DNA from: Gracilimonas sp.
GTDB lineage: Bacteria; Bacteroidota; Rhodothermia; Balneolales; Balneolaceae
Direction: 5' to 3'
Assembly: GCF_014762685.1 (NCBI RefSeq)
Contig: NZ_JABURM010000006.1
Span: 794,384 to 858,383, forward strand
Length of the DNA stretch: 64,000 bases
Shown here one piece after another: positions 36,986 through 45,483 of the stretch. Both the position numbers and the translations under genes were made by a program. Under the pieces are notes generated by a model, which was not told the origin of the DNA, ran no database searches, and saw only the letters and a list, made by a program, of their open reading frames with translations. How positions within the stretch are numbered: position 1 is the first letter of the stretch; each line of letters begins with the position of its first letter.

Positions 36986-37043
36986 CTGTCGATGTTTTCG
37001 ACAGGTAAATAATATGTGTCGATGAATACATCATATATCGACA
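36986..37043. promoter_or_regulatory. Double TGTCGA/TCGACA palindrome downstream of the Fic gene
   Basis: This is the same architecture as upstream. Palindrome one is 36987-37003 (5-base spacer, extended to CTGTCGA/TCGACAG) and palindrome two is 37017-37043 (15-base spacer), again with starts exactly 30 bp apart. It begins only 8 bp after the Fic stop. Presence on both sides means it is a duplicated unit and not merely a promoter operator. Confidence 0.78.
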
Positions 37044-37113
37044 TGTAGGGTGTTCGTTTTAAATATGACAGGAAAGTACTTTTGAAGGACCAAATTCCAA
37101 GTTCCGAACGTGC

Positions 37114-37181
37114 CCGGTCATTGCGAGGAGCCACTGAGGCGGAATGCCGGGTTGGAGGTTGAACGACGAAGCAATCTCCCT
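37114..37181 (+). repeat. Intergenic 'TTGCGAGG...AAGCAATCTCCC' repeat, copy 2
   Basis: Second and cleanest copy of the family described at 35301. It is followed at 37186-37252 by a further hairpin-like stretch (GATCCTTCA ... CCTCAGGATGACATG) and at 37375-37420 by a related TGTCATCCTGAACGAAGCGAA ... AAGGATCTCC unit. All of these lie in the non-coding 36979-38016 spacer. Confidence 0.7.
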
Positions 37182-37431
37182 GATACGAATACCTAAGCAT
37201 GTCATAAAGATCCTTCATCGTTCGCTACGCTTAGTCCTCAGGATGACATGATCGGTTATTATCCAAGCGCCACTGTCGTGACGGATGCCCGTGCCGGTCA
37301 TGTTGTACTGTTGCCTGAAAGGTAATGCCCGACCGCCAACCGGCGGATGGCTATGGTGTGTATTAAAAGGCTGCTGTCATCCTGAACGAAGCGAATGCGG
37401 AGTGAAGGATCTCCCTAATTCTGGTACCAAA

Positions 37432-37720
37432 CATGCCAAGGAGATCGCCGCGTCGGCAAACAAGGCAGGCTTGGATTAAACATGGCTGTCTCCTCGCGAT
37501 GACGGGTGAATAATAACAATGCCGGCCTCGCAGGATCTTTTAAGTTTTGAGCGAAGCGGTAACTTAAAAGTAAGAGTCCTGATGATGTATGACCTGCCCG
37601 GCAGGTATAGTATAACTGACAAGTCTCTGACTTGTATTTTGCCTGGGTTCCCTGAAATGAGTTGGCTGCCAGCCCGACCTCTTCTGTCTTCTCCTTCGCA
37701 AGGAGAAGGACGCTTATAAT
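37432..37720 (+). repeat. 289-bp direct repeat, right copy (flanks the Fic gene)
   Basis: Partner of 35385-35673, same orientation and same length. The remainder of this spacer (37721-38016) holds a G+A-rich stretch, the GATGAACCGATGGACCGATT phrase (37829-37848, seen again near 53007 and inverted near 39186 and 39804) and an ACCTAACACCTAATACC tract at 37880. No gene is seen in 36979-38016. Confidence 0.88.
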
Positions 37721-38016
37721 GATTTTGAGGCAGAAATGACCAGAAAATCACCAAAGGAGTTTCTCCTCTTGGGAGGAGATCAAGAGGAGGGTGAAGGGTG
37801 CCAAGGGCAATACTGTTAAATTGAACTGCGATGAACCGATGGACCGATTTACGATGAACGAATTCCCCCTAAAACCTCGCACCTAACACCTAATACCTTA
37901 TCCTGCCACCACCCCTCTCCGATACAACATTTGCTCCTTGAAAATCATACCTGGGGTGCTATATTTATTAAAGTATATGTTCAGAAATCAATGCCACATC
38001 TTACGGAGTTGGTATT

Positions 38017-39114
38017 ATGTACCGTGTCATTATTATAATGCTGATAAGCGGTTTTTCAATTTTAGGAAATACCGATCTGCTGTATGCTCAGGGCATTGTT
38101 GCCGGCCGGTTGACCGACACCGATACCAAGGAACCGTTGCAGGGTGCACATGTCTTTTTATCGGGAACCAAGATCGGTGCCCAAACTGACCGGGCCGGTC
38201 GCTACTTCATTCGGGATATTCCCCCCGGCTTTTACCGGCTGGTTATTTCCAGGATTGGGTATGGCAGGAAAACCTATGGCCTTAATGTTAGACCGGGAGA
38301 TCGCAAAAACATAGATCTCAGCCTGAAGCAGGTGGTCTATGAAATGAGCGAAATTGATGTGGCACCGCAGGGCAGGAAATGGCAAAAAAACTATGAGCGT
38401 TTCGAAGAACTGTTTCTTGGTTATACTGAAGAAGCAGACTCTACTGTCATCCTCAACCCGGAAGTATTGCGCTTTGACTCCAATTTCTGGGGTCGCCTGA
38501 CGGCCGAGGCCCTGGCTCCGCTGAAGATTGAAAACCATGCGCTTGGTTATTACATCACCTACTACCTTGATGAATTTAAACATACGGGAATCAGGACCTT
38601 TTGGGACGGGGAACCCCTGTTTACGGCGATGATACCCTCAGACTCGCTGCAGCAAATCCGGTGGGAGGAGAACAGGCGAAAGGCCTTTTATGGGTCGATG
38701 CGTCATTTCTGGCTTTCTTTGCTGCATGACAGGTTAGAAGAAGAAGGTTTCCTTCTTTACAACGTGAAAAAATCGCGACAACCCGGCATGGCTGATAATC
38801 GATGGCCGGTTACGGTGGATAACCTCGTACGCCCGGATGAGAACCTTTACCTGTATCGGGTTCAATATTCAGGGTTTTTGGAGGTCATTTTTACCCAAGA
38901 GGCCATAGATCCCCGCTATCTGGACTGGACACAAGATCGGGATCTGGGACCGGGAAGTCCTCAGATTTCCTGGCTGGAACTTAATGAACGATCCATTACG
39001 GTAGATGCAGACGGCGAGGTGATAGAACCTTATGGAGTCATTCAGTTGGGATACTTCGGTTTCCGGCGGCTGGCCGACCTGACACCCCGGGGATACCGCC
39101 CGGATGATTTCTGA
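38017..39114 (+). CDS. Exported protein with carboxypeptidase-like regulatory domain
   Basis: This 365-residue exported protein has a signal peptide (ending LLYAQG). A carboxypeptidase regulatory-like beta-sandwich covers about residues 28-108 (GRLTDTDTKEPLQGAHVFL, DRAGRYFIRDIPPGFYRLVIS). The remaining 250 residues are a mixed alpha/beta domain I do not recognise, rich in aromatic and acidic residues (for example YYITYYLDEFKHTGI). The regulatory domain is common in Bacteroidota-type surface proteins, where it usually precedes a barrel; here there is no barrel. It lies between repeat-rich spacers, without operon partners. Confidence 0.7.
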   Translation: MYRVIIIMLISGFSILGNTDLLYAQGIVAGRLTDTDTKEPLQGAHVFLSGTKIGAQTDRAGRYFIRDIPPGFYRLVISRIGYGRKTYGLNVRPGDRKNIDLSLKQVVYEMSEIDVAPQGRKWQKNYERFEELFLGYTEEADSTVILNPEVLRFDSNFWGRLTAEALAPLKIENHALGYYITYYLDEFKHTGIRTFWDGEPLFTAMIPSDSLQQIRWEENRRKAFYGSMRHFWLSLLHDRLEEEGFLLYNVKKSRQPGMADNRWPVTVDNLVRPDENLYLYRVQYSGFLEVIFTQEAIDPRYLDWTQDRDLGPGSPQISWLELNERSITVDADGEVIEPYGVIQLGYFGFRRLADLTPRGYRPDDF

Positions 39115-39285
39115 AATGACTTGGTTGCCTTAATCGTGCAGAGCTGAAACCCCTGGCTTGTTTATGTTCGTGCCACCCCTTCGCAAATCGGTCCATCGCA
39201 CATCGTCCATCGCATATCATCACCACCCCTAAAACCTAACACCTAAAACCTTGAACCTCATGAACCATCTTCTTAAAATCAGGCT

Positions 39286-39789
39286 ATGAATGGAAATGAA
39301 AGTATAGCGGAGAATAAGCTCACCCTCTTTGTGGATATTGACGGCGTGCTGAATACGGAGGCGCATCTGCGGAGGCAGATCAAAGAAACCGGGAGGTCCA
39401 CCAACCGGAGCTGGTGCCCGACGGCGATGGCGCACCTGAAGCTGCTGGTGGAGTATTATAACGGGCAGATTGTAGTGAGTTCCACCTGGCGGTATGACCA
39501 TTCCCTCCGGCAGCTAAAGGAATTGTTCGAGAACAATGGTGTGCCCGGGAAATACGTGATCGGGGTCACCCCTTCCCTGATCTACGAAAACTCCGGGAAG
39601 GTGACCCGCGGAGATGAAATCCGCCGCTGGATCACCGATAACTTGCATACGGAGGAAATCCCCCGATATGCCATCCTGGATGATATGGACGAAGGACTGA
39701 GCCGGTTCGGCGAGCGCTTTATCCAATGCGACCCGGAGGTCGGCCTCGCCGATAAGGAAAAGGTGAAGAGGGTGGCGGGGTTGGTTTAA
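39286..39789 (+). CDS. Small HAD-domain protein (HAD of 'Swiss army knife' RNA-repair type)
   Basis: This 167-residue HAD-fold protein has motif I DIDGVLNTEAH (about 17-27), an SSTWRYD segment as motif II (about 65-71) and motif IV ILDDMDEG. The VLNT and STWR features match the small stand-alone HAD domains related to those in multi-domain RNA-repair proteins. The nucleophile Asp and the acidic motif IV are intact, so it should be an active phosphatase or phosphotransferase; the substrate is unknown. Higher G+C codon use than the flanking repeats is noticeable. It sits alone between repeat-rich spacers. Confidence 0.75.
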   Translation: MNGNESIAENKLTLFVDIDGVLNTEAHLRRQIKETGRSTNRSWCPTAMAHLKLLVEYYNGQIVVSSTWRYDHSLRQLKELFENNGVPGKYVIGVTPSLIYENSGKVTRGDEIRRWITDNLHTEEIPRYAILDDMDEGLSRFGERFIQCDPEVGLADKEKVKRVAGLV

Positions 39790-39835
39790 ACTATTTACCT
39801 ACTTCGCAAATCGGTCCATCGCATTTCATCCGTAA

Positions 39836-40240
39836 TACTCGTTCCGAAGGTCCCCTTCGGAATGCCATCCCGGAAGCTCCGGCTTCCCGTGTCCTGTATT
39901 AATATGTTGCCTGTATTCACCTTTCTTGTTCTTTTGTACCGATACTGATCTTCATCAGCACAGGCGCCAGAACCAAAAGCTCCCGGCTGCGAAAAAAGAG
40001 CTAAATCTGACTTCCCGAAAGCGTTCGAGACTAAAAAAGATAAGTGCAATAAAAGTGCAGTCATCCCTGGCCCAGACCAGGGATCTCCCTACTGCAAGAA
40101 CTAAATCGAATTAGGGAGATCCCGGATCGGCGCTTTCGCTGCTGCTACAGCTTGTCCGGGATGACGTGGTGATGGCGAATGGGATTTCTTTCTTAACGCT
40201 GCATTCCGTCATCTTCTTCACGCTCTTTTTTCTAAGGCCG
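39836..40240 (+). repeat. Long direct repeat, left copy (flanks the toxin-antitoxin / serine hydrolase segment)
   Basis: The best-matched core is 39929-40240, which corresponds to 42957-43276 with few differences. The outer part 39836-39895 also matches 42777-42840. It contains a large composite hairpin from GTCATCCCTGG (about 40060) to CCGGGATGAC (ends about 40165), with inner arms AGGGATCTCCCTA and TTAGGGAGATCCC. No coding potential. The rest of the 39790-40536 gap holds further short hairpins and nothing else I can name. Confidence 0.85.
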
Positions 40241-40536
40241 ATGGAACATCCAACAAGGAACATTGAATTTTGAAGTGAAAGATCCGTCCCCGGCACTAGC
40301 GCAAGCGTCCCGCTTGTGCGGTGGTGGATTAAGATTAGCTGCCTTTGGCTACAAAACCCAAACCCGCAGACAGGTGTGTCCGGATCTCAAGCGCCTGCCT
40401 TTGCCTTCCTGTTAGCCTCGCTCCACACGCTCTGCGTGGGAACACACTTTTATGGATAGCTGTAAAGGAAGATAGCAAGCACTGAAAATCCAAATTTTAT
40501 ATATTAAATTAATAGGTGATCAAACAGGAGAAAAAC

Positions 40537-40761
40537 ATGGATGATGAAAATGTAGTCAGAGAAGAATTGGTCGAGTGGATCTCAAGGCCGGGTAACGAGG
40601 ATCTGCTGGAAACGCTAAAGCTTATGAAAGAAGAATCATCAGAAGGGGATTGGTATGACGATTTAACGGAAGGGGAAAAGGAATCCGTTAAAAAAGGTCA
40701 GGAAGATCATGAAAAGGGAAAAACGCTAAGCAGCCGGGAATTTTGGAACAAACATGGCTGA
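40537..40761 (+). CDS. Antitoxin of a RelE/ParE-type toxin-antitoxin pair
   Basis: This 74-residue acidic protein carries the motif series W-DDLTEGEKESVKKGQEDHEKGKTLSSREF spread over its second half, typical of small antitoxins that wrap a RelE/ParE-fold toxin. The start at 40537 has AGGAG 8 bases upstream; an in-frame GTG seven codons earlier is less likely. It overlaps the toxin start by 8 bp, so the two are translationally coupled. It presumably represses its own promoter, but I see no clear operator. Confidence 0.78.
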   Translation: MDDENVVREELVEWISRPGNEDLLETLKLMKEESSEGDWYDDLTEGEKESVKKGQEDHEKGKTLSSREFWNKHG

Positions 40762-41041
40762 ACGAAAGCGAGTGGTATGGTCGCGTGAGTCTTCGATTAA
40801 AATCCAGGAAATCAAAGCATATCTTTTAGAGGAATGGAGCGAAGCGGAAGTCAATAGCGTCTTGGTGAAGCTGAAAAAGTTTGAACATCGAGTAAGCTAC
40901 TTTCCAAAGTTATACCCCGCATCTTTGAGGTTTCCCCATCTAAGAAAGGCCGTTATTTCAAAGCATCTATCGATTATCTATGAACCTCGAGGTGAAACGG
41001 TAAAAGTGATAACTATTTTGGATAATCGGCAAAAGAATTGA
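40754..41041 (+). CDS. RelE/ParE-family toxin of a toxin-antitoxin pair
   Basis: This 95-residue basic protein has the RelE/ParE fold pattern: two N-terminal helices (WSRESSIKIQEIKAYLLEEW), then strands ending LRKAVISKHLSIIYEP and VKVITILDNRQ. Members either cut mRNA on the ribosome or poison gyrase; sequence alone does not tell which. The gene looks whole and is paired with its antitoxin in an 8-bp overlap. The pair lies inside the segment bounded by the long direct repeats, where such addiction modules could stabilise the region. Confidence 0.8.
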   Translation: MAERKRVVWSRESSIKIQEIKAYLLEEWSEAEVNSVLVKLKKFEHRVSYFPKLYPASLRFPHLRKAVISKHLSIIYEPRGETVKVITILDNRQKN

Positions 41042-41234
41042 ATCTCAGGAATTTTAATTGAGGTAATTTTAAATGTTAAATGGAGAGTCATTTAACATTT
41101 CAGCATTCAAGATTTAAAATTGACTTCGTCCACCCCATTGCAATCCCCTGGCACCCTCACCCCACTTGCAAAAGCCGCTTATTTTCCGTCAATTCCGTTC
41201 GCTAACTAAAAACCGGAAATCAAACATCGGGATC

Positions 41235-42704
41235 ATGATGAAAAGAATTGGAATGCTGCTTGTTATGCTATGCGTGTTCGGACTGAATCAAACCGTTCAG
41301 GCGCAGGAACAGGATGATAAAGAGGAATCAAAGACGGATTATACCGAGGCCATCACCTTGGTGGAAGTGTGGCTGGATGCCATGCAAAAGTACGATGAAC
41401 TGCCCGGCGTCAGTGCCATTGCGCTTAAAGATCAGGAAGTGATTTGGAAAGGTGCTTTTGGGGAAGCCAATCCCGAAGAAGAACGTGCCATGGCTCCCAA
41501 TACCATCTGCAGCGTCTGCTCAATTTCGAAGTTATTTACCTCTGTCGCCATCATGAATCTGTACGAGGAAGAGAAACTTCGATTGGATGATGAAATTCAG
41601 GATCTGCTCCCGGAATATGACCTGGAACAACAATATCAACTCAGCGGCCCCATTACCGTTCGGAATTTGCTTACTCATTCCTCGGGACTTCCCCGCGAAA
41701 ACAAGTATTCCCACTGGACAGACCCCAGCCTCGAATTTCCGACCAAAGAAGAGATCCTGAAAGCCCTGGAAGATCAGGAAACGCTGTACCCATCTTCTAC
41801 CTATTTTCAATACAGTAACCTGGCGATGACTTTGCTGGGATTTGTAGTTGAGGAAATATCCGGTCAGCCTTACGACGACTACATTCAGCAAACCATTTTA
41901 GACCCGCTTAGCCTGTCTGACACGCGTCCCGATATGCCGAAAGAACTCTGGGGAAGTCAACTTGCCATAGGATATTCCTACGAAACCATGGATGGCGAAC
42001 AGTTGAAAGTAGATCTATTCGATCCAAACGGGGTAACGCCTGCAGCCGGATTCAGTTCTACCGTTGAAGACCTTGCATCATTCGCAGCCTGGCAGTTCCG
42101 GCTTTACGAGGCCGAAGACGAAGAAATCCTGCATCCCGCCACCATCAAGAACATGCACAACATCCATTGGATGGATAGCGATTTTGGTACAAGCTGGGGG
42201 TTGGGCTTTTCGGTATATAAAGGTCCTGATGGTAAAAAATGGGTGGGTCACGGTGGACACTGTCCCGGCTACAAAAGTACGCTGGCGATGATCCCCGAAA
42301 CCAAAATGGCCTACTCCGTGATGATCAACAGCAGCAATCCCAACCCGGGAAAATATGCACAAGGCATCCACGCTATTTTATCTAAAGCGGGAGAAATTGA
42401 GTCGGCTGAAGATGATACTTTAGCTGCCGAACTAAAAGAGTACGCCGGTTATTATCAGGGAGAGGTCATGAAGTCCACCAGTTACGTAGGCACCTGGGGC
42501 GACAAGCTGGTGATGATGGGACTGCCCTCCGGCGATCCGGGCAACTTCAACACCTACCGCCGGGTCGATAAAGATCATTTTGTCCGCATCCGCGATAACA
42601 AAGAGGACGGCGAGAGCATGCGCTTCATCCGGAATGAAGACGGCGAAGTGATCCAAATGAAATACTACGATAACTACATCTCCGACAAAATAAGCATTGA
42701 TTGA
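41235..42704 (+). CDS. Exported serine hydrolase of the class C beta-lactamase / DD-peptidase family
   Basis: This 489-residue exported protein has a signal peptide (ending TVQAQEQ). A beta-lactamase-like domain covers about residues 35-390 with catalytic Ser96-x-x-Lys99 (SISK), Tyr193-Ser-Asn195 and His339-Gly-Gly (the KTG equivalent). A C-terminal domain of about 90 residues follows, typical of the esterase/peptidase members (EYAGYYQGE). Such proteins act as peptidases, esterases or rarely beta-lactamases; nothing here shows antibiotic hydrolysis. The ATG at 41235 is chosen because the signal peptide begins there; the open frame extends 23 codons upstream. Confidence 0.85.
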   Translation: MMKRIGMLLVMLCVFGLNQTVQAQEQDDKEESKTDYTEAITLVEVWLDAMQKYDELPGVSAIALKDQEVIWKGAFGEANPEEERAMAPNTICSVCSISKLFTSVAIMNLYEEEKLRLDDEIQDLLPEYDLEQQYQLSGPITVRNLLTHSSGLPRENKYSHWTDPSLEFPTKEEILKALEDQETLYPSSTYFQYSNLAMTLLGFVVEEISGQPYDDYIQQTILDPLSLSDTRPDMPKELWGSQLAIGYSYETMDGEQLKVDLFDPNGVTPAAGFSSTVEDLASFAAWQFRLYEAEDEEILHPATIKNMHNIHWMDSDFGTSWGLGFSVYKGPDGKKWVGHGGHCPGYKSTLAMIPETKMAYSVMINSSNPNPGKYAQGIHAILSKAGEIESAEDDTLAAELKEYAGYYQGEVMKSTSYVGTWGDKLVMMGLPSGDPGNFNTYRRVDKDHFVRIRDNKEDGESMRFIRNEDGEVIQMKYYDNYISDKISID

Positions 42705-42776
42705 CCCGGAAGAATAATCACGACCCGAATCCCCGACCCTTATGTGTCTTTCCTTAACCAAGGGGAATGGACTCCT

Positions 42777-43276
42777 TAATCCTCGTTACGAAGGTCCATC
42801 TTTGTAACGCCATCCCGGAAGCTCTGGCTTCCCGGGTCCCGGAGTGATTCAATCCCCTGTTAACTTTTCCAAAGTTACTGGGAGATTGAAGTTTAATATG
42901 GTTTCCAAACCAACTTTGGAAAAGTTGGCTAAGGATTCCTGTATTCAACTCCCTAGTTCTTTTGTGCCGATACTGATCTTAATCAGCACAGGCGCCAGAA
43001 CCAACCCCGAGCAGTCGGGGCGGCTGCGAAAAAAGAGCTAAAGCTGACTTCCCGAAAGCGTTCGAGACTAAAAGAGATAAGTGCAATAAAAGTGTAGTCA
43101 TCCCTGGCCCAGACCAGGGATCTTCCTACTGCAAGAACTAAATCGAATTAGGGAGATCCCGGATCGGCGCTTTCGCTGCTGCTACAGCTTGTCCGGGATG
43201 ACGTGGTGATGGCGAATGGGATTTCTTTCTTAACGCTGCATTCCGTCATCTTCTTCACGCTCTTTTTTCTAAGGCC
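42777..43276 (+). repeat. Long direct repeat, right copy (flanks the toxin-antitoxin / serine hydrolase segment)
   Basis: Partner of 39836-40240, same orientation, core offset 3,028 bp. This copy is longer because the 65-bp hairpin element (42862-42926) and some flanking bases lie in its left part, and a CCCCGAGCAGTCGGGG stem is added near 43007. Its final phrase TTTTTCTAAGGCCG occurs once more at 44284-44298, just before the HNH gene. The remainder of the 42705-43469 gap contains only a CTAACACCTAACC tract near 43457. Confidence 0.85.
42862..42926. repeat. 65-bp hairpin element, copy 2
   Basis: Perfect 15-bp terminal inverted repeats AACTTTTCCAAAGTT and AACTTTGGAAAAGTT surround a 35-bp centre shared with 35692-35754. 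It interrupts the right copy of the long direct repeat relative to the left copy, which suggests it moved in (or was lost from the other copy) after the duplication. No coding capacity. Confidence 0.78.
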
Positions 43277-43469
43277 GGAGGGAACATTGAACAAGGAACG
43301 CCCAACATCCAACGCAGAAGTTTTTAAGGGTCATTCCTGCGGAGGCAGGAATCTGATGGTTGGATTCGGCTTTGTTGTTTTGTCGATGGCAAATTGGTTG
43401 CCTTTACCTCATCACAAAGCAAAACAACTAAAACCTTGTCCCTTGCGCCTTGAACCTAACACCTAACCT

Positions 43470-44231
43470 CTACCAACCCCCCGGTTCAAATTTAAAAAAC
43501 TCACAAAGCAGCCGATACAGTTTAGAGTGTTCACGCCTCAGCTTCACGGGCTGTTCCAGGAAACATTCGGTAAGCACGGCAAAAAACTCGGCCGGGTTTT
43601 CAGCTCCATAGGGATCCAGCAGGGTTTGTTGTCCCCGTTGAATGTGGCGCAGATGGGAGCGATAGCCCTCCGCCAGCGCTTGAGCCCATTCGTCCTCCAG
43701 CTCCGTTTCGCCGTCGGGAGTGATGCCGGCCGATAATCCGTACCGGTAATCCAGCTGATGGGCAAACTCGTGATAGATCAGGTTTCTGCTATCGGAGGGA
43801 TTGCGGAGGCCGTTCTGAATATCCTCCCAGGAAAGGACGATATTGCCCGGGTGCCACGACTCCCCCGAGCGCGGCTCAAAGCCTTCCGTCACCACCCCGC
43901 CGGAATCCACGTCATAGACCGCGCCCATGTAGTCGGACGGATATACGAGTACGGACTGCAGCGAGGGATAATAATCGGACGGTTCCTCCAGGATGAGCAT
44001 GCAGGCATGGGCGGCAATGATCAGGCGCATGTCTTCGGTGAGAGTAAGTCCGCCGCAGCCCTCGAACAGTTTTTCGTCCATGAAAACGGCGATGCGTTGT
44101 TTCAGCTTCGCCTGCAGATCTTCCGGCAGCCGGCGATACACCGGAACGCGCCCGGAAAGCACCCTCATCCACTCCTCCGGAAAAGGCCGGCGGATCACCC
44201 ATTGGCGGCGAAGAAATTGAAACAGGGGCAT
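43470..44231 (-). CDS. mtfA: MtfA-family zinc metallopeptidase (M90)
   Basis: This 253-residue soluble protein contains the zinc motif HEFAH (His154, Glu155, His158) followed by QLDYRYG, plus the downstream NPAEFFAVLTECF segment that supplies the third ligand region in MtfA. MtfA (formerly YeeI) of E. coli is an aminopeptidase that also binds the Mlc repressor. The length and the LTLTEDMRLIIAAHACMLI core fit the family. Codon use is G+C-rich relative to the restriction genes that follow. It is transcribed alone toward the repeat copy. Confidence 0.88.
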   Translation of the reverse strand: MPLFQFLRRQWVIRRPFPEEWMRVLSGRVPVYRRLPEDLQAKLKQRIAVFMDEKLFEGCGGLTLTEDMRLIIAAHACMLILEEPSDYYPSLQSVLVYPSDYMGAVYDVDSGGVVTEGFEPRSGESWHPGNIVLSWEDIQNGLRNPSDSRNLIYHEFAHQLDYRYGLSAGITPDGETELEDEWAQALAEGYRSHLRHIQRGQQTLLDPYGAENPAEFFAVLTECFLEQPVKLRREHSKLYRLLCEFFKFEPGGW

Positions 44232-44345
44232 AGCAGGATCTTATTACAGGTTTATGGCTATGATACGGAAAATCTTTTGAGGGTTTTTCTAAGGCCGATG
44301 GAATTGCTTTATATTCTTCCAGATCATTAAATCAAATTGAAGCGT

Positions 44346-45047
44346 ATGACTTTTAAACGATGGATAAATATAACCGGGCTTTCCGAATCTTCGGCAAAGA
44401 AATATTCCAGTGCCGTATTTGGCTCCATTTCGGAATGGGCAAAAGATGCGGGTTTAATTGAGAATTCTCTGATTGAAATATCCGATCCTCAGGAATTCAA
44501 GAATCTTGTGGAGAAAATTACACGGCTTCCCATTTTTATAGAGCGAAATGAAAAAGGGAATAACATGTACAGTAGTGCTCTGAATAAATATTTCGAGTAC
44601 TTGAAAGATGCCTCGGACGAATTGGAACAGGACATTGAAAATATTATAACCGATACCTCTTATGCTGAAACAGATAAGGTTAGTCTAATCAAAACCAGGA
44701 TTGGGCAAGGGGAATTCAGAAACGGCTTGTTGAGTTACTGGAAAGGCTGTGCAGTCACAGGCTATAAAACTCCTTCCATGTTGATTGCCTCCCACATAAA
44801 ACCTTGGAGAGATTCGGATAATCAGGAACGATTGGATACCTACAACGGGCTTTTGCTCACTCCAAATTTTGATAAGGCTTTTGATGCCGGATTTATTTCG
44901 TTTGACTCCAAAGGCAAAATCCTGATCTCCGATGTTTTTGAAGCACCCAACATGCTAGGCATTGAATCAGATATGAAAATTAGGTTTGAAAATGCTCACC
45001 GGAGGTACTTGGAGTATCACAGAGAGGAGGTTTTTATGAACTTTTGA
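44346..45047 (+). CDS. HNH endonuclease, probable restriction enzyme of the Dcm/Vsr cluster
   Basis: The 233-residue protein has an N-terminal helical region (about 1-115) without a recognised motif. A C-terminal HNH_2-type nuclease domain follows: Cys135 (GCAVTG), His150 (SHIKPW), Asn167 (YNGLLL) and the FDKAFD helix. Such enzymes cut DNA with one metal ion. It ends one base from the vsr stop on the opposite strand and next to a cytosine C5-methyltransferase, so the simplest reading is that it is the cognate restriction enzyme of that methylase. ATG 44346 is chosen; TTG 44337 is also possible. The preceding 40 bp contain a fragment of the long repeat. Confidence 0.78.
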   Translation: MTFKRWINITGLSESSAKKYSSAVFGSISEWAKDAGLIENSLIEISDPQEFKNLVEKITRLPIFIERNEKGNNMYSSALNKYFEYLKDASDELEQDIENIITDTSYAETDKVSLIKTRIGQGEFRNGLLSYWKGCAVTGYKTPSMLIASHIKPWRDSDNQERLDTYNGLLLTPNFDKAFDAGFISFDSKGKILISDVFEAPNMLGIESDMKIRFENAHRRYLEYHREEVFMNF

Positions 45048-45048
45048 A

Positions 45049-45483
45049 CTAAGCGCTCTTTTTGATCTCGTGTACCAGATTTTCCAATCTATCGGTACGA
45101 TCTGATTTGTTTAGGATTTTGCATTCCCAAACAGTAAGTACGTTCCACCCTTTTTGTTCAAGTGCTTTTCTGTTTCGAATGTCTCTTTTCTTTGTTCCAT
45201 TGATTTTCTTCTCCCAAAATTCTTTTCTCGTTTCCGGCAAACTTCCTTTCTTACAAGAATGTCCGTGCCAAAAACAGCCGTGAACAAAGACCACCGTATT
45301 ATATTTGGGAAGGACAATATCCGGTGTGCCGGGATAGCGTTTGTCATTTTTACGATAGCGAAAACCTTTGGAGAAGAGATACTTGCGAACAATGATTTCC
45401 GGCTTGGTTTCCTTACCGGAAATGTTGGACATGATTTCGCTGCGCTTTGATTTAGAAAAAATATCAGCCAAAGTGTTGGTCAA
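45049..45483 (-). CDS. vsr: Very short patch repair endonuclease
   Basis: This 144-residue enzyme nicks 5' of the T in T:G mismatches that arise by deamination of 5-methylcytosine. The conserved features are SEIMSNISGKETKPE, the catalytic Asp55 in PGTPDIVLP, and the zinc/active-site segment FVHGCFWHGHSC with a later WEC. Length agrees with E. coli Vsr (156). Its start overlaps the end of the C5-methyltransferase gene by 20 bp, the usual pairing of Vsr with a Dcm-type methylase. Confidence 0.94.
   Translation of the reverse strand: MTNTLADIFSKSKRSEIMSNISGKETKPEIIVRKYLFSKGFRYRKNDKRYPGTPDIVLPKYNTVVFVHGCFWHGHSCKKGSLPETRKEFWEKKINGTKKRDIRNRKALEQKGWNVLTVWECKILNKSDRTDRLENLVHEIKKSA

Noticed and set aside
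35692-42926. The 65-bp hairpins as integron attC sites separating cassettes
   Set aside because: The ends do not carry the paired RYYYAAC and GTTRRRY boxes in both copies, and no integrase gene is present in the window.
43758-44330. A 190-codon plus-strand frame
   Set aside because: Antisense to mtfA, whose HEFAH motif and full-length family match settle the coding strand.
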